NCBI RefSeq assembly: GCF_021401085.1
Contig: NZ_JACBFP010000010.1
Span: forward strand, 1 to 64,000
Direction of reading: 5' to 3'
DNA: 64,000 bases
Source: Chryseobacterium sp. R2A-55
Lineage (GTDB): Bacteria; Bacteroidota; Bacteroidia; Flavobacteriales; Weeksellaceae
Part shown: piece by piece, positions 18,189-26,535 of the stretch
Layout: the number at the start of each line of letters is the position of its first letter
How positions within the stretch are numbered: position 1 is the first letter of the stretch
Program-made: the position numbers and the translations under genes
The notes under the pieces: generated by a model
Told to the model about the DNA's origin: nothing
Seen by the model: the letters and a program-made list of their open reading frames with translations, nothing else
The model's database searches: none

Positions 18189-18219
18189 TAAAAAAAATCG
18201 CGGAGCGGATCCGCGATTT
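18189..18219 (-). terminator. Terminator after POT transporter 3
   Basis: The strong stem aaatcgcgg/ccgcgattt, with a run of T on the minus strand, lies directly past the gene end. Confidence 0.85.
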
Positions 18220-18239
18220 CCTTGTTATTAATAGAGAAA

Positions 18240-19919
18240 TTAACTAACCCCTTTTTCTTTTAAAATTCTGTTGAGGTATTTTAAAATAGACAAGCCAAGA
18301 AGTGTTGCCAATAACAACAGTCCGAAATTCACCCAGAAAAAATTGGCCTTATCTTCGTAACCGTACCACAAACTGGCCAGAATTCCCGAAAGTTTGTTTC
18401 CAATAGAAGTGGAAAGAAAGAATCCACCCATCATCAATGCCGTGATTCTTGGCGGAGAAAGTTTTGAAACCAGTGAAAGTCCCATCGGCGAGAGGCATAA
18501 TTCACCAACCGTCACTACGCCGTAAGTTCCAATCAGCCACCATGGCGAGACTTTCTCCAGGTTGCCACCACCGGCATAAACGGCACCAATCATTACCAAA
18601 CAGGAAAGCGCGGAAATAAATAATCCGAGAACGATCTTGGAAGCAGTGGTCGGTTCTTTTCCTCTTCGCCGCAACATCAGGAAAAATCCCACGATCAGCG
18701 GAGTGAGCACGATGACCCAAAACGGATTGATGGATTGGAAGAGTTCGGTGTTGTATAAATAAACTGGTGCACCTTGATTTGCTTCCAGTTCTGCTTTTGC
18801 TGCAGGGGAGAGGTTTCTGAAATAAATATCTTTCCCCGTTTCTTTTAAAGCATTTCCAGATTCGTCTTTCTGTGCTCGGAACTGCTCGTCGTAAACAGGG
18901 ACTTCTTTATCTTTGAAATCCTTGGTTTCTACAAGATAAAGGGTTTCCAAAGGTTTTTCAATTGAAGGTGCAGCGGTTCGGACCGTGTAATACTTTGCCC
19001 AGTTGGTCAAAGCTGTTCCATTTTGTTTAAAAACGGCCCAGAACATCATACTTACTGCAAAGATCGCCAACAATGCTCCGATGGGTTTCTTGTCTTCCGA
19101 ATTGGCCCTTAAATAAAGGTTTACATAAAAGAAAATCACAGGAATACACGCGAAAATAAAAGCGTCTGTACTTTCACTGCCGAAAATATCGTGTCCGAAA
19201 ATGGCACCAGGCAAGAACCATCCGATTCCACCGGCGATAAGTGCAGGAACGAAAACTTTAATTAAAATGGAAGAAATCTTGGTGTCGCCTTCTTGAACAG
19301 GTTTCAAAACGTTTGCTTCCCGAATATGTTTCATGCCGAGTGAGAAAATCACCAAGCCAATCAACATTCCGACTCCTGCGGTCATAAATGCAGGTCCCCA
19401 TCCGTACTTGTTTCGCATATATGCAGCCACGAAATTACAAACCAATGCACCGATGTTGATTCCCATATAAAAAATGTTGTAACCCGCATCTTTATTGGCT
19501 TTATAAGGTTCTTCGGAATAAAGGTTCCCTAAAAGTGTGGAGATACTCGGCTTGAAAAATCCGTTCCCGATAATTACCAATCCCAAAGATGCGTAAAACA
19601 TAGGCAATTGCTGGAAAAGTCCTACGCCAATATAACCAAGTGCCATCAGGAAACCACCGATATAGATAGCTTTCACATATCCTAAAACGCGGTCTGCAAG
19701 GAATCCACCCAAAAATGGTGTTAAGTAAGTAAGCGCAATATAGGTTCCGAAAATATCATAGGCGGTCTTGTCCAGAAAAGCCAATCCGCCGGTATCTTTC
19801 GGGTCGATCATGTAGAGCACAAAGATTCCCAATATCAAATAATAGCCGAAACGTTCCCACATTTCGGTAAAGAATAAATAAGGCAGTCCTTTCGGATGTT
19901 TCGCTGTTGTTTTTTCCAT
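18240..19919 (-). CDS. POT/PTR2 family transporter 3, divergent, with extra periplasmic loop
   Basis: This 559-residue protein is longer than its two neighbours. The N-terminal signature is EMWERFGYYL (the usual final Gly is Leu28). TM4 reads FFKPS rather than FFKPN. The TM7 glutamate of the EQ motif is Lys298 (FKQNG). An insert of roughly 70-80 residues (about 312-392, charged and hydrophilic) lies between TM7 and the next helix, probably on the periplasmic side. The fold is clearly POT, but the changed coupling residues make substrate and energy coupling uncertain. It is the first of the three POT genes and follows the S9 peptidase gene, though a terminator separates them. Confidence 0.85.
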   Translation of the reverse strand: MEKTTAKHPKGLPYLFFTEMWERFGYYLILGIFVLYMIDPKDTGGLAFLDKTAYDIFGTYIALTYLTPFLGGFLADRVLGYVKAIYIGGFLMALGYIGVGLFQQLPMFYASLGLVIIGNGFFKPSISTLLGNLYSEEPYKANKDAGYNIFYMGINIGALVCNFVAAYMRNKYGWGPAFMTAGVGMLIGLVIFSLGMKHIREANVLKPVQEGDTKISSILIKVFVPALIAGGIGWFLPGAIFGHDIFGSESTDAFIFACIPVIFFYVNLYLRANSEDKKPIGALLAIFAVSMMFWAVFKQNGTALTNWAKYYTVRTAAPSIEKPLETLYLVETKDFKDKEVPVYDEQFRAQKDESGNALKETGKDIYFRNLSPAAKAELEANQGAPVYLYNTELFQSINPFWVIVLTPLIVGFFLMLRRRGKEPTTASKIVLGLFISALSCLVMIGAVYAGGGNLEKVSPWWLIGTYGVVTVGELCLSPMGLSLVSKLSPPRITALMMGGFFLSTSIGNKLSGILASLWYGYEDKANFFWVNFGLLLLATLLGLSILKYLNRILKEKGVS

Positions 19920-19963
19920 AAGTCATAATTGAATTTCCCAAAAATAGGACTTTTATTTTAAAC

Positions 19964-19995
19964 AAAAATCCACTCAAAGTCTTGAGCGGATTTTT
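19964..19995 (-). terminator. Terminator after the S9 peptidase gene
   Basis: aaaaatcc(g/a)ctcaa-type arms pair around a short loop, followed by T residues on the minus strand. This separates the peptidase transcript from the POT genes. Confidence 0.65.
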
Positions 19996-20038
19996 CCCAG
20001 TTTCTTATTTTGTCCGGTAAAATTTCGGGATTGGAATG

Positions 20039-22165
20039 CTATAGGTTTTGCAAAATAAAATCCGTCATCAGTTGATACAGTTGCGGACGGGTATTTCCTC
20101 CATAGATTCCGTGATTTTTGTCTGGATAAGCCATGAATTCGAATTGCTTTTTGTTTTGGATCAATGCTTCCGCAAATTCCATCGAATTCTGGAAATGTAC
20201 ATTGTCATCTGCAGTTCCATGAATCAAAAGGAATTTGCCTTTCATTAGTTTTGCAAATTCAGTAGGCGAGTTGTCATCGTAGCCATTTGCATTTTCCTGC
20301 GGCGTCCTCATGAATCGCTCGGTGTAAACGGAGTCATAGTACCTCCAGTTCGTTACCGGCGCAACCGCGATTCCCGCTTTAAAAACATCGGCACCTTTTG
20401 TCATGGCCAAGCTGGACATATATCCACCGAAACTCCAACCGAAAATTCCAATTCTGGAGGCATCAATATAGGATTGTTTTCCAAACCATTTCGCTGCGGT
20501 AATTTGGTCTTCGATTTCGTATTTGCCTAATTGCATGTAGGTTACCTTCTTGAATTTTGTTCCTTTGTAGCCAGTTCCACGTCCGTCAACACACGCCACG
20601 ATGTATCCTTTTTGAACCAAATGGTTGAACCATAAACCGTTTCCGGTGTCAAAAGTATTGGCAACGCTTTGTGATCCCGGTCCAGAATATTGGAACATGA
20701 ACAGCGGATATTTTTTGTTGGGGTCGAAATTTTTCGGCTTCATGATCCAAGCGTTCATTTGATCCCCCGCTTCATTCGGAATGGTGAAAAATTCTCTGGT
20801 CACAAAATTGTCCTGCTGCAATTTTTTAAGCTGTTCATCATTGTTTTGAAGCTCTCTTACCGCTTTTCCGTTTCCATCTTTTAGGACGTAAGTATAAGGT
20901 TTTGTGGCAGAGGAGGAGGTTTCTATGAAATACTGGTAGTTGTTGCTAAAATTAGCACTGTTATTTCCATCAGGATTGGAAATCAAGGTTGATTTTCCGT
21001 TTTCAATATTGATTTTTGAAACCACTTTATTGATGCTTCCGTTTTGGGTGGTTCTGACCAGGACTTCTTTTGTTTTTGGGTTAAAACCGTAGTAGTCGGT
21101 TACTTCCCAGTTTCCTTTGGTGATCTGTTTCTTTAATTTTCCATTTGGGTCATACCAGTAAAGATGATGGTTTCCGTCTCGTTCGCTTCCCCAGATAAAT
21201 GAATTGTCATCCAGAAACTCCATTGTCACATTATCGGTTTCGATCCATTTGTCGTCCGTTTCTGTGAATAATTTGGTGATCGTTCCGGTTTTAGTATTCA
21301 CTTTCAAAATGTCCGAAGCATTCTGAATCCGATCAGAAGTAATTAAAACGATTTCGTCCGCTTTTTTGGTTCGGATGACATTTGGAATATAATAATTTCT
21401 AAACCCAGTCAAGTTCAAAGAGCTATTTTTCCCAGAGTCCAGCCGGTACAATTGCGCAGAAACCACCGAATTTTTCTCTCCAGCCTTTGGATACTTAAAA
21501 CGCATTTCGGAAGGGTAGAGCTGCTTTCCGTAAATAGGGATAAGCATTTCCGGAACCTGCGATTCATCTGATTTCACGTAAACAATCGCATCAGAATTCT
21601 TTGTCCATTCATACTGTCTCGCATGGCCAAATTCTTCTTCGTAAACCCAATCAGCAAGACCGTTCAGAATTGAATTTTTCTTTCCGTCGTTCGTGATCTG
21701 AGTTATTTTTTCGGTGTTTAGGTCTTGGAAATAAAGATTGTTGTCCACAATGAAGGCAACTTTGGTTCCGTCAGGAGAAAACGTAGGTTCCTGAACAAAA
21801 TTTCCATTATTTAGGCTTAATGTTTTATTGGATTTCAGGTCTTTCACGTCAAACTTGCCAAGAAAGGAATGTCTGTAAATTGGCTGGCTGTCCTTTAACA
21901 ATAAGATTTTTGATTCATCGTCATTGAACTGATAAGACTGGAAATCTCCATCAACGATATTTCCTTCTTTTTGTGAAGTCTTATAAGAATATTTGGCGAT
22001 TCCGCCACGTTCGATGACGGCATAGTTTTCACCATTTTTTAAGGTAGCAATTCCTGCGATGTTTTTTCCGCGATAATAGCCGGAATAAATTTTATCCAGG
22101 GTAATTTCCTGCGAAAATGCCGAGAGAGTAGCCAGAATCGCTAATGATAGAACTAGTTTTTTCAT
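20039..22165 (-). CDS. Secreted S9 prolyl oligopeptidase / dipeptidyl peptidase IV
   Basis: The start is taken at 22165 (MKKLVLSLAILATLSAFSQ), where a signal peptide begins, giving 708 residues. The N-terminal DPPIV beta-propeller spans about 30-430 and the alpha/beta hydrolase domain about 450-708. The catalytic triad is visible: Ser in GWSFGGYMS, Asp in HGTADDNVHF and His in DKNHGIYGG. It should cut X-Pro or X-Ala dipeptides from peptides in the periplasm. Products would suit the three neighbouring POT importers. A perfect TATCTTTG element at 22187-22194 lies 22 bases upstream. Confidence 0.93.
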   Translation of the reverse strand: MKKLVLSLAILATLSAFSQEITLDKIYSGYYRGKNIAGIATLKNGENYAVIERGGIAKYSYKTSQKEGNIVDGDFQSYQFNDDESKILLLKDSQPIYRHSFLGKFDVKDLKSNKTLSLNNGNFVQEPTFSPDGTKVAFIVDNNLYFQDLNTEKITQITNDGKKNSILNGLADWVYEEEFGHARQYEWTKNSDAIVYVKSDESQVPEMLIPIYGKQLYPSEMRFKYPKAGEKNSVVSAQLYRLDSGKNSSLNLTGFRNYYIPNVIRTKKADEIVLITSDRIQNASDILKVNTKTGTITKLFTETDDKWIETDNVTMEFLDDNSFIWGSERDGNHHLYWYDPNGKLKKQITKGNWEVTDYYGFNPKTKEVLVRTTQNGSINKVVSKINIENGKSTLISNPDGNNSANFSNNYQYFIETSSSATKPYTYVLKDGNGKAVRELQNNDEQLKKLQQDNFVTREFFTIPNEAGDQMNAWIMKPKNFDPNKKYPLFMFQYSGPGSQSVANTFDTGNGLWFNHLVQKGYIVACVDGRGTGYKGTKFKKVTYMQLGKYEIEDQITAAKWFGKQSYIDASRIGIFGWSFGGYMSSLAMTKGADVFKAGIAVAPVTNWRYYDSVYTERFMRTPQENANGYDDNSPTEFAKLMKGKFLLIHGTADDNVHFQNSMEFAEALIQNKKQFEFMAYPDKNHGIYGGNTRPQLYQLMTDFILQNL

Positions 22166-22186
22166 GTGAATTTTTTGATAAGATTT

Positions 22187-22217
22187 CAAAGATAGTCATT
22201 TTCCTAAAAATAGTTAA
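22187..22217 (-). promoter_or_regulatory. Bacteroidota-type promoter of the S9 peptidase gene
   Basis: The minus strand has TATCTTTG at 22187-22194 with TTTA (near TTTG) 19 bases further upstream, matching the TTTG-N19/21-TAnnTTTG pattern. Confidence 0.55.
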
Positions 22218-22285
22218 AGGCCATTCTTTTTAAAGGAGTGGCAGAATTATTGCTGATTTTATCGTAACCATAAATATCTTTAGTG

Positions 22286-22756
22286 ATGGAAACCAGTGCA
22301 CAACATGAAAAACTAATTAAATATACTTTAGATAACCAAGTTATTTATACGGGATTTGCGAGTTACCAAGATGCTGAAATTTTTGCAAATTCTAAGAATG
22401 GCAAAATCGTGGAAGTGGGATTCAAAGATGGAAATGATAATCCGCAGATTACTGATGAAGCGGGTTTGCTGGAAAAGAAACTGCATTTTTTTGTAGAAGC
22501 AGGTCCGGAATACAGATTCATCCATTCCACGGATGCAGGATTTAGGGATTACGCAGACGAGCTGATGAAAATTAAATCGAAATTAGTAGGGTACAGCCCA
22601 GAAGAAAAATATATTTCTAATGCGGAGATTGAGATTTCTGAAGATCCGATCATTGTGATCAAGAATGGTGCATTTGAATCAGTGACCTCTCGTGAGCGAT
22701 CCAAATACCTAAAACACGCGAAAGTTTATGAAATAGGTGTATCAGTCTCAAAATAA
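22286..22756 (+). CDS. Hypothetical cytoplasmic protein
   Basis: This 156-residue protein starts at the ATG at 22286; a GTG directly before it is the alternative. It has no signal peptide and no known motif. The first half (YTLDNQVIYTGFASYQDAEIFA) looks like a small alpha/beta domain. The -7-like element TATCTTTA ends only three bases before the ATG, so the mRNA may have almost no leader. It lies 17 bases before the DUF6496-like gene and may be co-transcribed with it. The function is unknown. Confidence 0.7.
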   Translation: METSAQHEKLIKYTLDNQVIYTGFASYQDAEIFANSKNGKIVEVGFKDGNDNPQITDEAGLLEKKLHFFVEAGPEYRFIHSTDAGFRDYADELMKIKSKLVGYSPEEKYISNAEIEISEDPIIVIKNGAFESVTSRERSKYLKHAKVYEIGVSVSK

Positions 22757-22773
22757 TCTCTAAAAATTTTATC

Positions 22774-22962
22774 ATGACCAAAAAGAGCTATTCCAAAAAA
22801 GCCCAGGAAAAAATTGGTGACGTAATGCACAGATTCAAGGAAGGTAAGCTGAAATTATCCTCCGGAAAAAAAGTCACCGACAGAAAACAGGCGATTGCGA
22901 TCGGTATCTCTGAAGCGAAAGACGCCGGTCTAAAAGTGCCGAAACCAGAAAAAAAACCGTAA
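22774..22962 (+). CDS. Small basic DUF6496-like protein
   Basis: This 62-residue Lys-rich protein carries the motif DRKQAIAIGISEAKDAGLKVP. That motif is typical of short bacterial proteins grouped as DUF6496 (KQAIAIGLSKAR-type ends). Their function is unknown, though the basic composition suggests contact with nucleic acid. It follows closely behind the hypothetical gene at 22286 and converges with the AAA gene, 15 bases away. Confidence 0.75.
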   Translation: MTKKSYSKKAQEKIGDVMHRFKEGKLKLSSGKKVTDRKQAIAIGISEAKDAGLKVPKPEKKP

Positions 22963-22977
22963 AAAACTCAGCACTTT

Positions 22978-24321
22978 TTACTGTTCGTCGTTGTGTTTGA
23001 AACCAATAGATTTTAATGGTGCTTCGACCACCTTATAGTTTTCAAGCTCTTTTTTCAAGGCTTCAATTCTTTGTGAAAATTCGTCATAATTGTTCATTGA
23101 TGCATCCTGAATAAACTGATCGATTTGATTTAAGTACTCTTCGGTAAGTTTGGCCGATGTGTCCCGCAAAGCTGCTTCAAGAAGATGAGCATCAATCATA
23201 ATGTCTTCGGAATGGTCGTTCAGATAAATATTCCTTATCCTTTTCTTTAGACTTTGCGTGAAGTCAATGATCATGGTATTGGAAAATGTTTTCATTTTAG
23301 AAGAAATATCATTCCAAAACGGCAGGTGGTCTGCTTGATTTTTTGCAAGAATCTTCCTCAGAACAGAATCCTCATTCAATTGCTCCATCATGTGGAAGAG
23401 AATCATCTCACAGCGTTCCCGGAAATTGGGCGGAAAAATGGGAATCAGCACATCAAAGCGTCCTGGAGCCAAAACTTCTCTGTCAATTTCAGTAATGGAG
23501 TTTGCAGAACCTACCATCACCAGGTCTTCGGCCTCGAAATGCCCAATGTAGTGCAGAATGATGTCTTTTGTTTCTTCGTCACATTCAGATGCCGACTGTT
23601 CGTCGTGGGGGATTCCCATGATCGAGTCAAAATCTTCCATGAAAAGAAGAATTTTTTCTTCTTTGAGCATGTTGACCAGGAATTCATTGAATTTGTTCTT
23701 ATTACCGTCCACAAAAGAACTTCCCAGGTAGTGTTTTTTAACTTCTTTAAACTGATAACCAATGATCTCTGCAATTTTTTTTGCCCAAAAAATCTTACCG
23801 CTTCCCGGTGGACCATATAAAATAATTCCTGCCGGACGGTGCAATCCCCATTCGCTGAGGTGTGCACTGTTCATAAACGGCTGTAATTCCTGTGAAATAT
23901 AGAAAAACAAATCCCGGTATCCGATGAAATCTCTCTCTTTTAAACTGGTCTTCTTGCCAAAATAATCATAGACAAACTGATAATTGCCACCAAGTTTATA
24001 GTCAATCCCGAAACTGGAGACAGAGGATTTATAAAGCCCATTATCAAACAATTTTGGTTTTTCATTCTTGATGATTTCTACAATCTTTTCCGCTGGTTGG
24101 TGTATATTTTCGGCGATGTCTTCTACTGATTTATCCGCCTTTAAATCCTGTTCATATTTTTGGAGGAAGGCTTTGTTTTCTCTTGCGAACCTTACGAAAT
24201 CATCCTTCACATCAAAATTGGTCGTGATACATTCGGAAAGCTCCAGATCGAAATCGGTAATGAATTTGATAAAACTTTCAGTTGAAATTTCAAGTTCCTT
24301 AGCTAAATCGGCTAGTTTCAT
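22978..24321 (-). CDS. AAA-family ATPase-like protein with IF2-N-type N-terminus
   Basis: The start is placed at 24321 (MKLADLAKELEISTESFIKF), where an IF2-N-like helical domain begins, giving 447 residues. The AAA core spans about 125-390. Walker A reads GPPGSGKI: the usual Thr/Ser after Lys176 is Ile177, confirmed in the DNA as ATT. The Walker B region is ILLFMEDFD (E229, D230, D232), sensor 1 lies near GSAN, and an arginine-bearing APGRFD follows. A charged helical tail ends the protein. It resembles FtsH/CDC48-like AAA domains, but ATP handling may be unusual. Partner and substrate are unknown. Confidence 0.8.
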   Translation of the reverse strand: MKLADLAKELEISTESFIKFITDFDLELSECITTNFDVKDDFVRFARENKAFLQKYEQDLKADKSVEDIAENIHQPAEKIVEIIKNEKPKLFDNGLYKSSVSSFGIDYKLGGNYQFVYDYFGKKTSLKERDFIGYRDLFFYISQELQPFMNSAHLSEWGLHRPAGIILYGPPGSGKIFWAKKIAEIIGYQFKEVKKHYLGSSFVDGNKNKFNEFLVNMLKEEKILLFMEDFDSIMGIPHDEQSASECDEETKDIILHYIGHFEAEDLVMVGSANSITEIDREVLAPGRFDVLIPIFPPNFRERCEMILFHMMEQLNEDSVLRKILAKNQADHLPFWNDISSKMKTFSNTMIIDFTQSLKKRIRNIYLNDHSEDIMIDAHLLEAALRDTSAKLTEEYLNQIDQFIQDASMNNYDEFSQRIEALKKELENYKVVEAPLKSIGFKHNDEQ

Positions 24322-24446
24322 ACTGTTGAAATTTTTGGCTATGTTCAAATTTACAAAAACTGTGCGAAACTTTTCCTTGAGTGGAAATAATTGAAAATTC
24401 AGGATGGCAGAAAAGCCGGTCAAAAAATTATTTCAATATGACAGAA

Positions 24447-24959
24447 TTAAGGTTCAAAACTTTCGAATTTGCCATCGTCAAAAAACAAAACGATCCTTTT
24501 GACTTTACTTGCTTGATTATCAGTATTTTGTATCGAACTGGATTTTTCTTCGGCTTCTAATCGCTGAGAATCGAATATTTTTTCACTCGTTTGACTTGGC
24601 AGCGGAATTTTAGATTCTCGCGGGGGTTCGCTGATGATTCGGTCTTCACTTTCTGTAATTCCAAAATTATCGTCAGCAATTAATGAGAACAAATCTGGGA
24701 GTGAAGTAGGTTTGGGTTTTTCAACCAAAGGAGTTTCAAGTTCTTTTCGAATCATTTCACCTTTGCCATAGATCAGCCAATCCCATTCTAATTCGGGGAA
24801 GCGGTCCTTTATCTTAATGAGAAAATCCAGAGAAGGTTTATTTCTACCGGAAGTGATATGGGAAATATTGGAGCGCTGCACATCAATCTCATCTGCAAAT
24901 TCAGAGGGAGACAATTTAGAATACTCCAAAACTTTTGTAATCCTTTCGTTCAGTTCCAT
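24447..24959 (-). CDS. XRE-family helix-turn-helix regulator
   Basis: This 170-residue protein has a Cro/cI-type HTH at about 5-65 (ITKVLEYSKLSPSEFADEIDVQRSNISHITSGRNKPS), followed by a disordered, Ser/Pro/Glu-rich region. A short conserved C-terminal end reads KRIVLFFDDGKFESF. Such proteins are common in this phylum and bind palindromic operators. Three copies of a TTACAAATGTAA-like palindrome lie just upstream of its start, and one exact copy lies upstream of terC. This suggests autoregulation and control of terC. Confidence 0.85.
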   Translation of the reverse strand: MELNERITKVLEYSKLSPSEFADEIDVQRSNISHITSGRNKPSLDFLIKIKDRFPELEWDWLIYGKGEMIRKELETPLVEKPKPTSLPDLFSLIADDNFGITESEDRIISEPPRESKIPLPSQTSEKIFDSQRLEAEEKSSSIQNTDNQASKVKRIVLFFDDGKFESFEP

Positions 24960-24961
24960 GA

Positions 24962-24973
24962 TTACAAATGTAA
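24962..24973. promoter_or_regulatory. Candidate operator palindrome TTACAAATGTAA, site 1
   Basis: The inverted repeat TTACA-AA-TGTAA lies two bases upstream of the XRE start codon. The same 12-mer occurs at 26235-26246, before terC. Confidence 0.5.
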
Positions 24974-24995
24974 ATAATTAATTCACAAAAATAAA

Positions 24996-25007
24996 ATACA
25001 AATGTAA
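24996..25007. promoter_or_regulatory. Candidate operator palindrome, site 2
   Basis: ATACAAATGTAA differs by one base from site 1 and lies 34 bases (about three helical turns) upstream of it. Confidence 0.45.
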
Positions 25008-25027
25008 AGCAAATTAAGAAAAAGTTA

Positions 25028-25041
25028 TTTACAGAAGTAAA
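25028..25041. promoter_or_regulatory. Candidate operator palindrome, site 3 (degenerate)
   Basis: TTTACAGAAGTAAA is a perfect TTTAC/GTAAA inverted repeat that resembles sites 1 and 2 and lies between the XRE and terC genes. Confidence 0.35.
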
Positions 25042-25094
25042 ATAAAAGTCTATAATACTGATTAACAATACATCAATCAATTTACATGATTAAA

Positions 25095-26186
25095 TTAATG
25101 TCTGGTATTGTCTTCATTTTCCGGATCAAACTTCAATTTTCTGTCCTTTTTATTTTCTGGGAAAATCAGTGAGAAGAAGATACTTGTTCCCAAAATACCA
25201 ATGATGATCAATAGAGAATCCGTGGTAGTAAAGCCAAATTCATCCAGATAAACGTGAAACAGCATCTTGAGTCCGATAAACGTAAGTAATGCAGCCAAGC
25301 CAATTTTCAGGAACCTGAATTTGTCTATAATTCCGGCTAAAAGAAAGAACATGGAACGCAGACCGATAATGGCAAAGATGTTTGAAAAGAATACTATATA
25401 TGGGTCTTTAGTGACCGAAAAAATGGCTGGAATACTGTCCACTGCGAAGATTAGATCCGTTGCTTCAATGATAAGGAGGACTAAGAATAACGGGGTCATT
25501 TTTCGGATTCCATCAATTGTTACGAAAAATTTATTGCCCACAAAATGGTTATGAACCTTAAAATACCTGTTGGCAAACTTCACTACGGGGTGAGTTTGAG
25601 GGTCGATCTTTTCTTCTTTGCCTTTATCAAGAAACATCTTGACTCCGGTGAACACCAAGAAAGCGCCAAAAACATACATAATCCAGTCAAACTTCTCTAT
25701 CAGTGCAGCGCCCACAAAAATGAAGATAAATCTCATCACTATGGCGCCCAGAATACCCCAAAACAATACCCGGTGGTAATTTTTCGGAGCAACACCGAAT
25801 CCAGTAAATACCAATACAATGACGAAAATATTGTCCACAGAAAGGGCGTATTCCACCACATAACCAGTAAGGTATTCCAGACCTAAATTTTGGTTGTAAA
25901 GCTGAATGCTGTGTTCCAAATCGCCTGCAATAATGTGCACCGGATGATGATGGCGAGAAATCACATGCTGCAATTTGTCCAAACTGTCAATTCCATGCAA
26001 ATAATGTCCATAATTAATAAGCACAAAGTAGAAGCACACCGAAAGTGCCACTACAAAGAAACTCATCAAACCAGCCTGCTTCATAGAGACTGCAGATGAT
26101 TTTTTCCCAAATAACCCTAAATCGAGTGCAAGAATAAAGAAGATAAATAATAAGAAAAATATAAGAAAAATGTTTTCGCTTGTCAT
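25095..26186 (-). CDS. TerC/Alx-family membrane protein
   Basis: The Met at 26186 (MTSENIFLIFFLLFIFF) is a better start than the frame opening at 26204; it gives 363 residues. About nine membrane helices are visible. The family hallmarks are DNIFVIVLVF in an early helix and DLIFAVDSIPAIF in a later one, whose acidic residues are thought to bind metal. TerC/Alx proteins are linked to manganese or other metal export and to tellurite response. A palindrome shared with the XRE gene lies 49 bases upstream. A TATATTTG -7 element is at 26202-26209. Confidence 0.9.
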   Translation of the reverse strand: MTSENIFLIFFLLFIFFILALDLGLFGKKSSAVSMKQAGLMSFFVVALSVCFYFVLINYGHYLHGIDSLDKLQHVISRHHHPVHIIAGDLEHSIQLYNQNLGLEYLTGYVVEYALSVDNIFVIVLVFTGFGVAPKNYHRVLFWGILGAIVMRFIFIFVGAALIEKFDWIMYVFGAFLVFTGVKMFLDKGKEEKIDPQTHPVVKFANRYFKVHNHFVGNKFFVTIDGIRKMTPLFLVLLIIEATDLIFAVDSIPAIFSVTKDPYIVFFSNIFAIIGLRSMFFLLAGIIDKFRFLKIGLAALLTFIGLKMLFHVYLDEFGFTTTDSLLIIIGILGTSIFFSLIFPENKKDRKLKFDPENEDNTRH

Positions 26187-26201
26187 AGAAAAATATATAT
26201 G

Positions 26202-26209
26202 CAAATATA
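26202..26209 (-). promoter_or_regulatory. Probable -7 element for terC
   Basis: The minus strand reads TATATTTG, a full match to TAnnTTTG, 16 bases before the start codon. The 12-bp palindrome at 26235-26246 sits where the -33 region and activator or repressor contacts would fall. Confidence 0.5.
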
Positions 26210-26234
26210 AGGAAATAATGATTTTTCAATGAAA

Positions 26235-26246
26235 TTACAAATGTAA
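26235..26246. promoter_or_regulatory. Candidate operator palindrome TTACAAATGTAA before terC
   Basis: This is an exact 12-base copy of the palindrome found directly upstream of the XRE regulator at 24962-24973. Confidence 0.5.
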
Positions 26247-26535
26247 ATAGAGCGGGAATCAATATAAATTTAGATTCTGATCCTGTTTATTAAAGTTTCC
26301 TTCAAATGGGGTTTTCAACAATGTTTTCCACTTAAAGTACATTTGAAAATTTAATTTAAATAAATTAAATAAAACACTCATTATTAGATTAATATAAATT
26401 TTAATTAAAAATAATGCAATCCACAAAATAATCCACAGACAAACTGACACGGATAAGCGTTTAATGAATTTACAAAAGTTAATTTCGTGATTCCCTCAAA
26501 AAAAATTAAATTTGAAAAATGTAAAATTTGTATTG
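26247..26535. other. AT-rich intergenic region between terC and the M14 gene
   Basis: I see no gene here. It is very AT-rich and contains aattta/taaatt inverted stretches around 26345-26380. It presumably holds divergent promoters for terC and the carboxypeptidase gene. Confidence 0.4.

Noticed and set aside
26187-26500. A possible yybP-ykoY manganese riboswitch before terC
   Set aside because: I could not find the conserved loop motifs of that riboswitch; the region is nearly pure AT.
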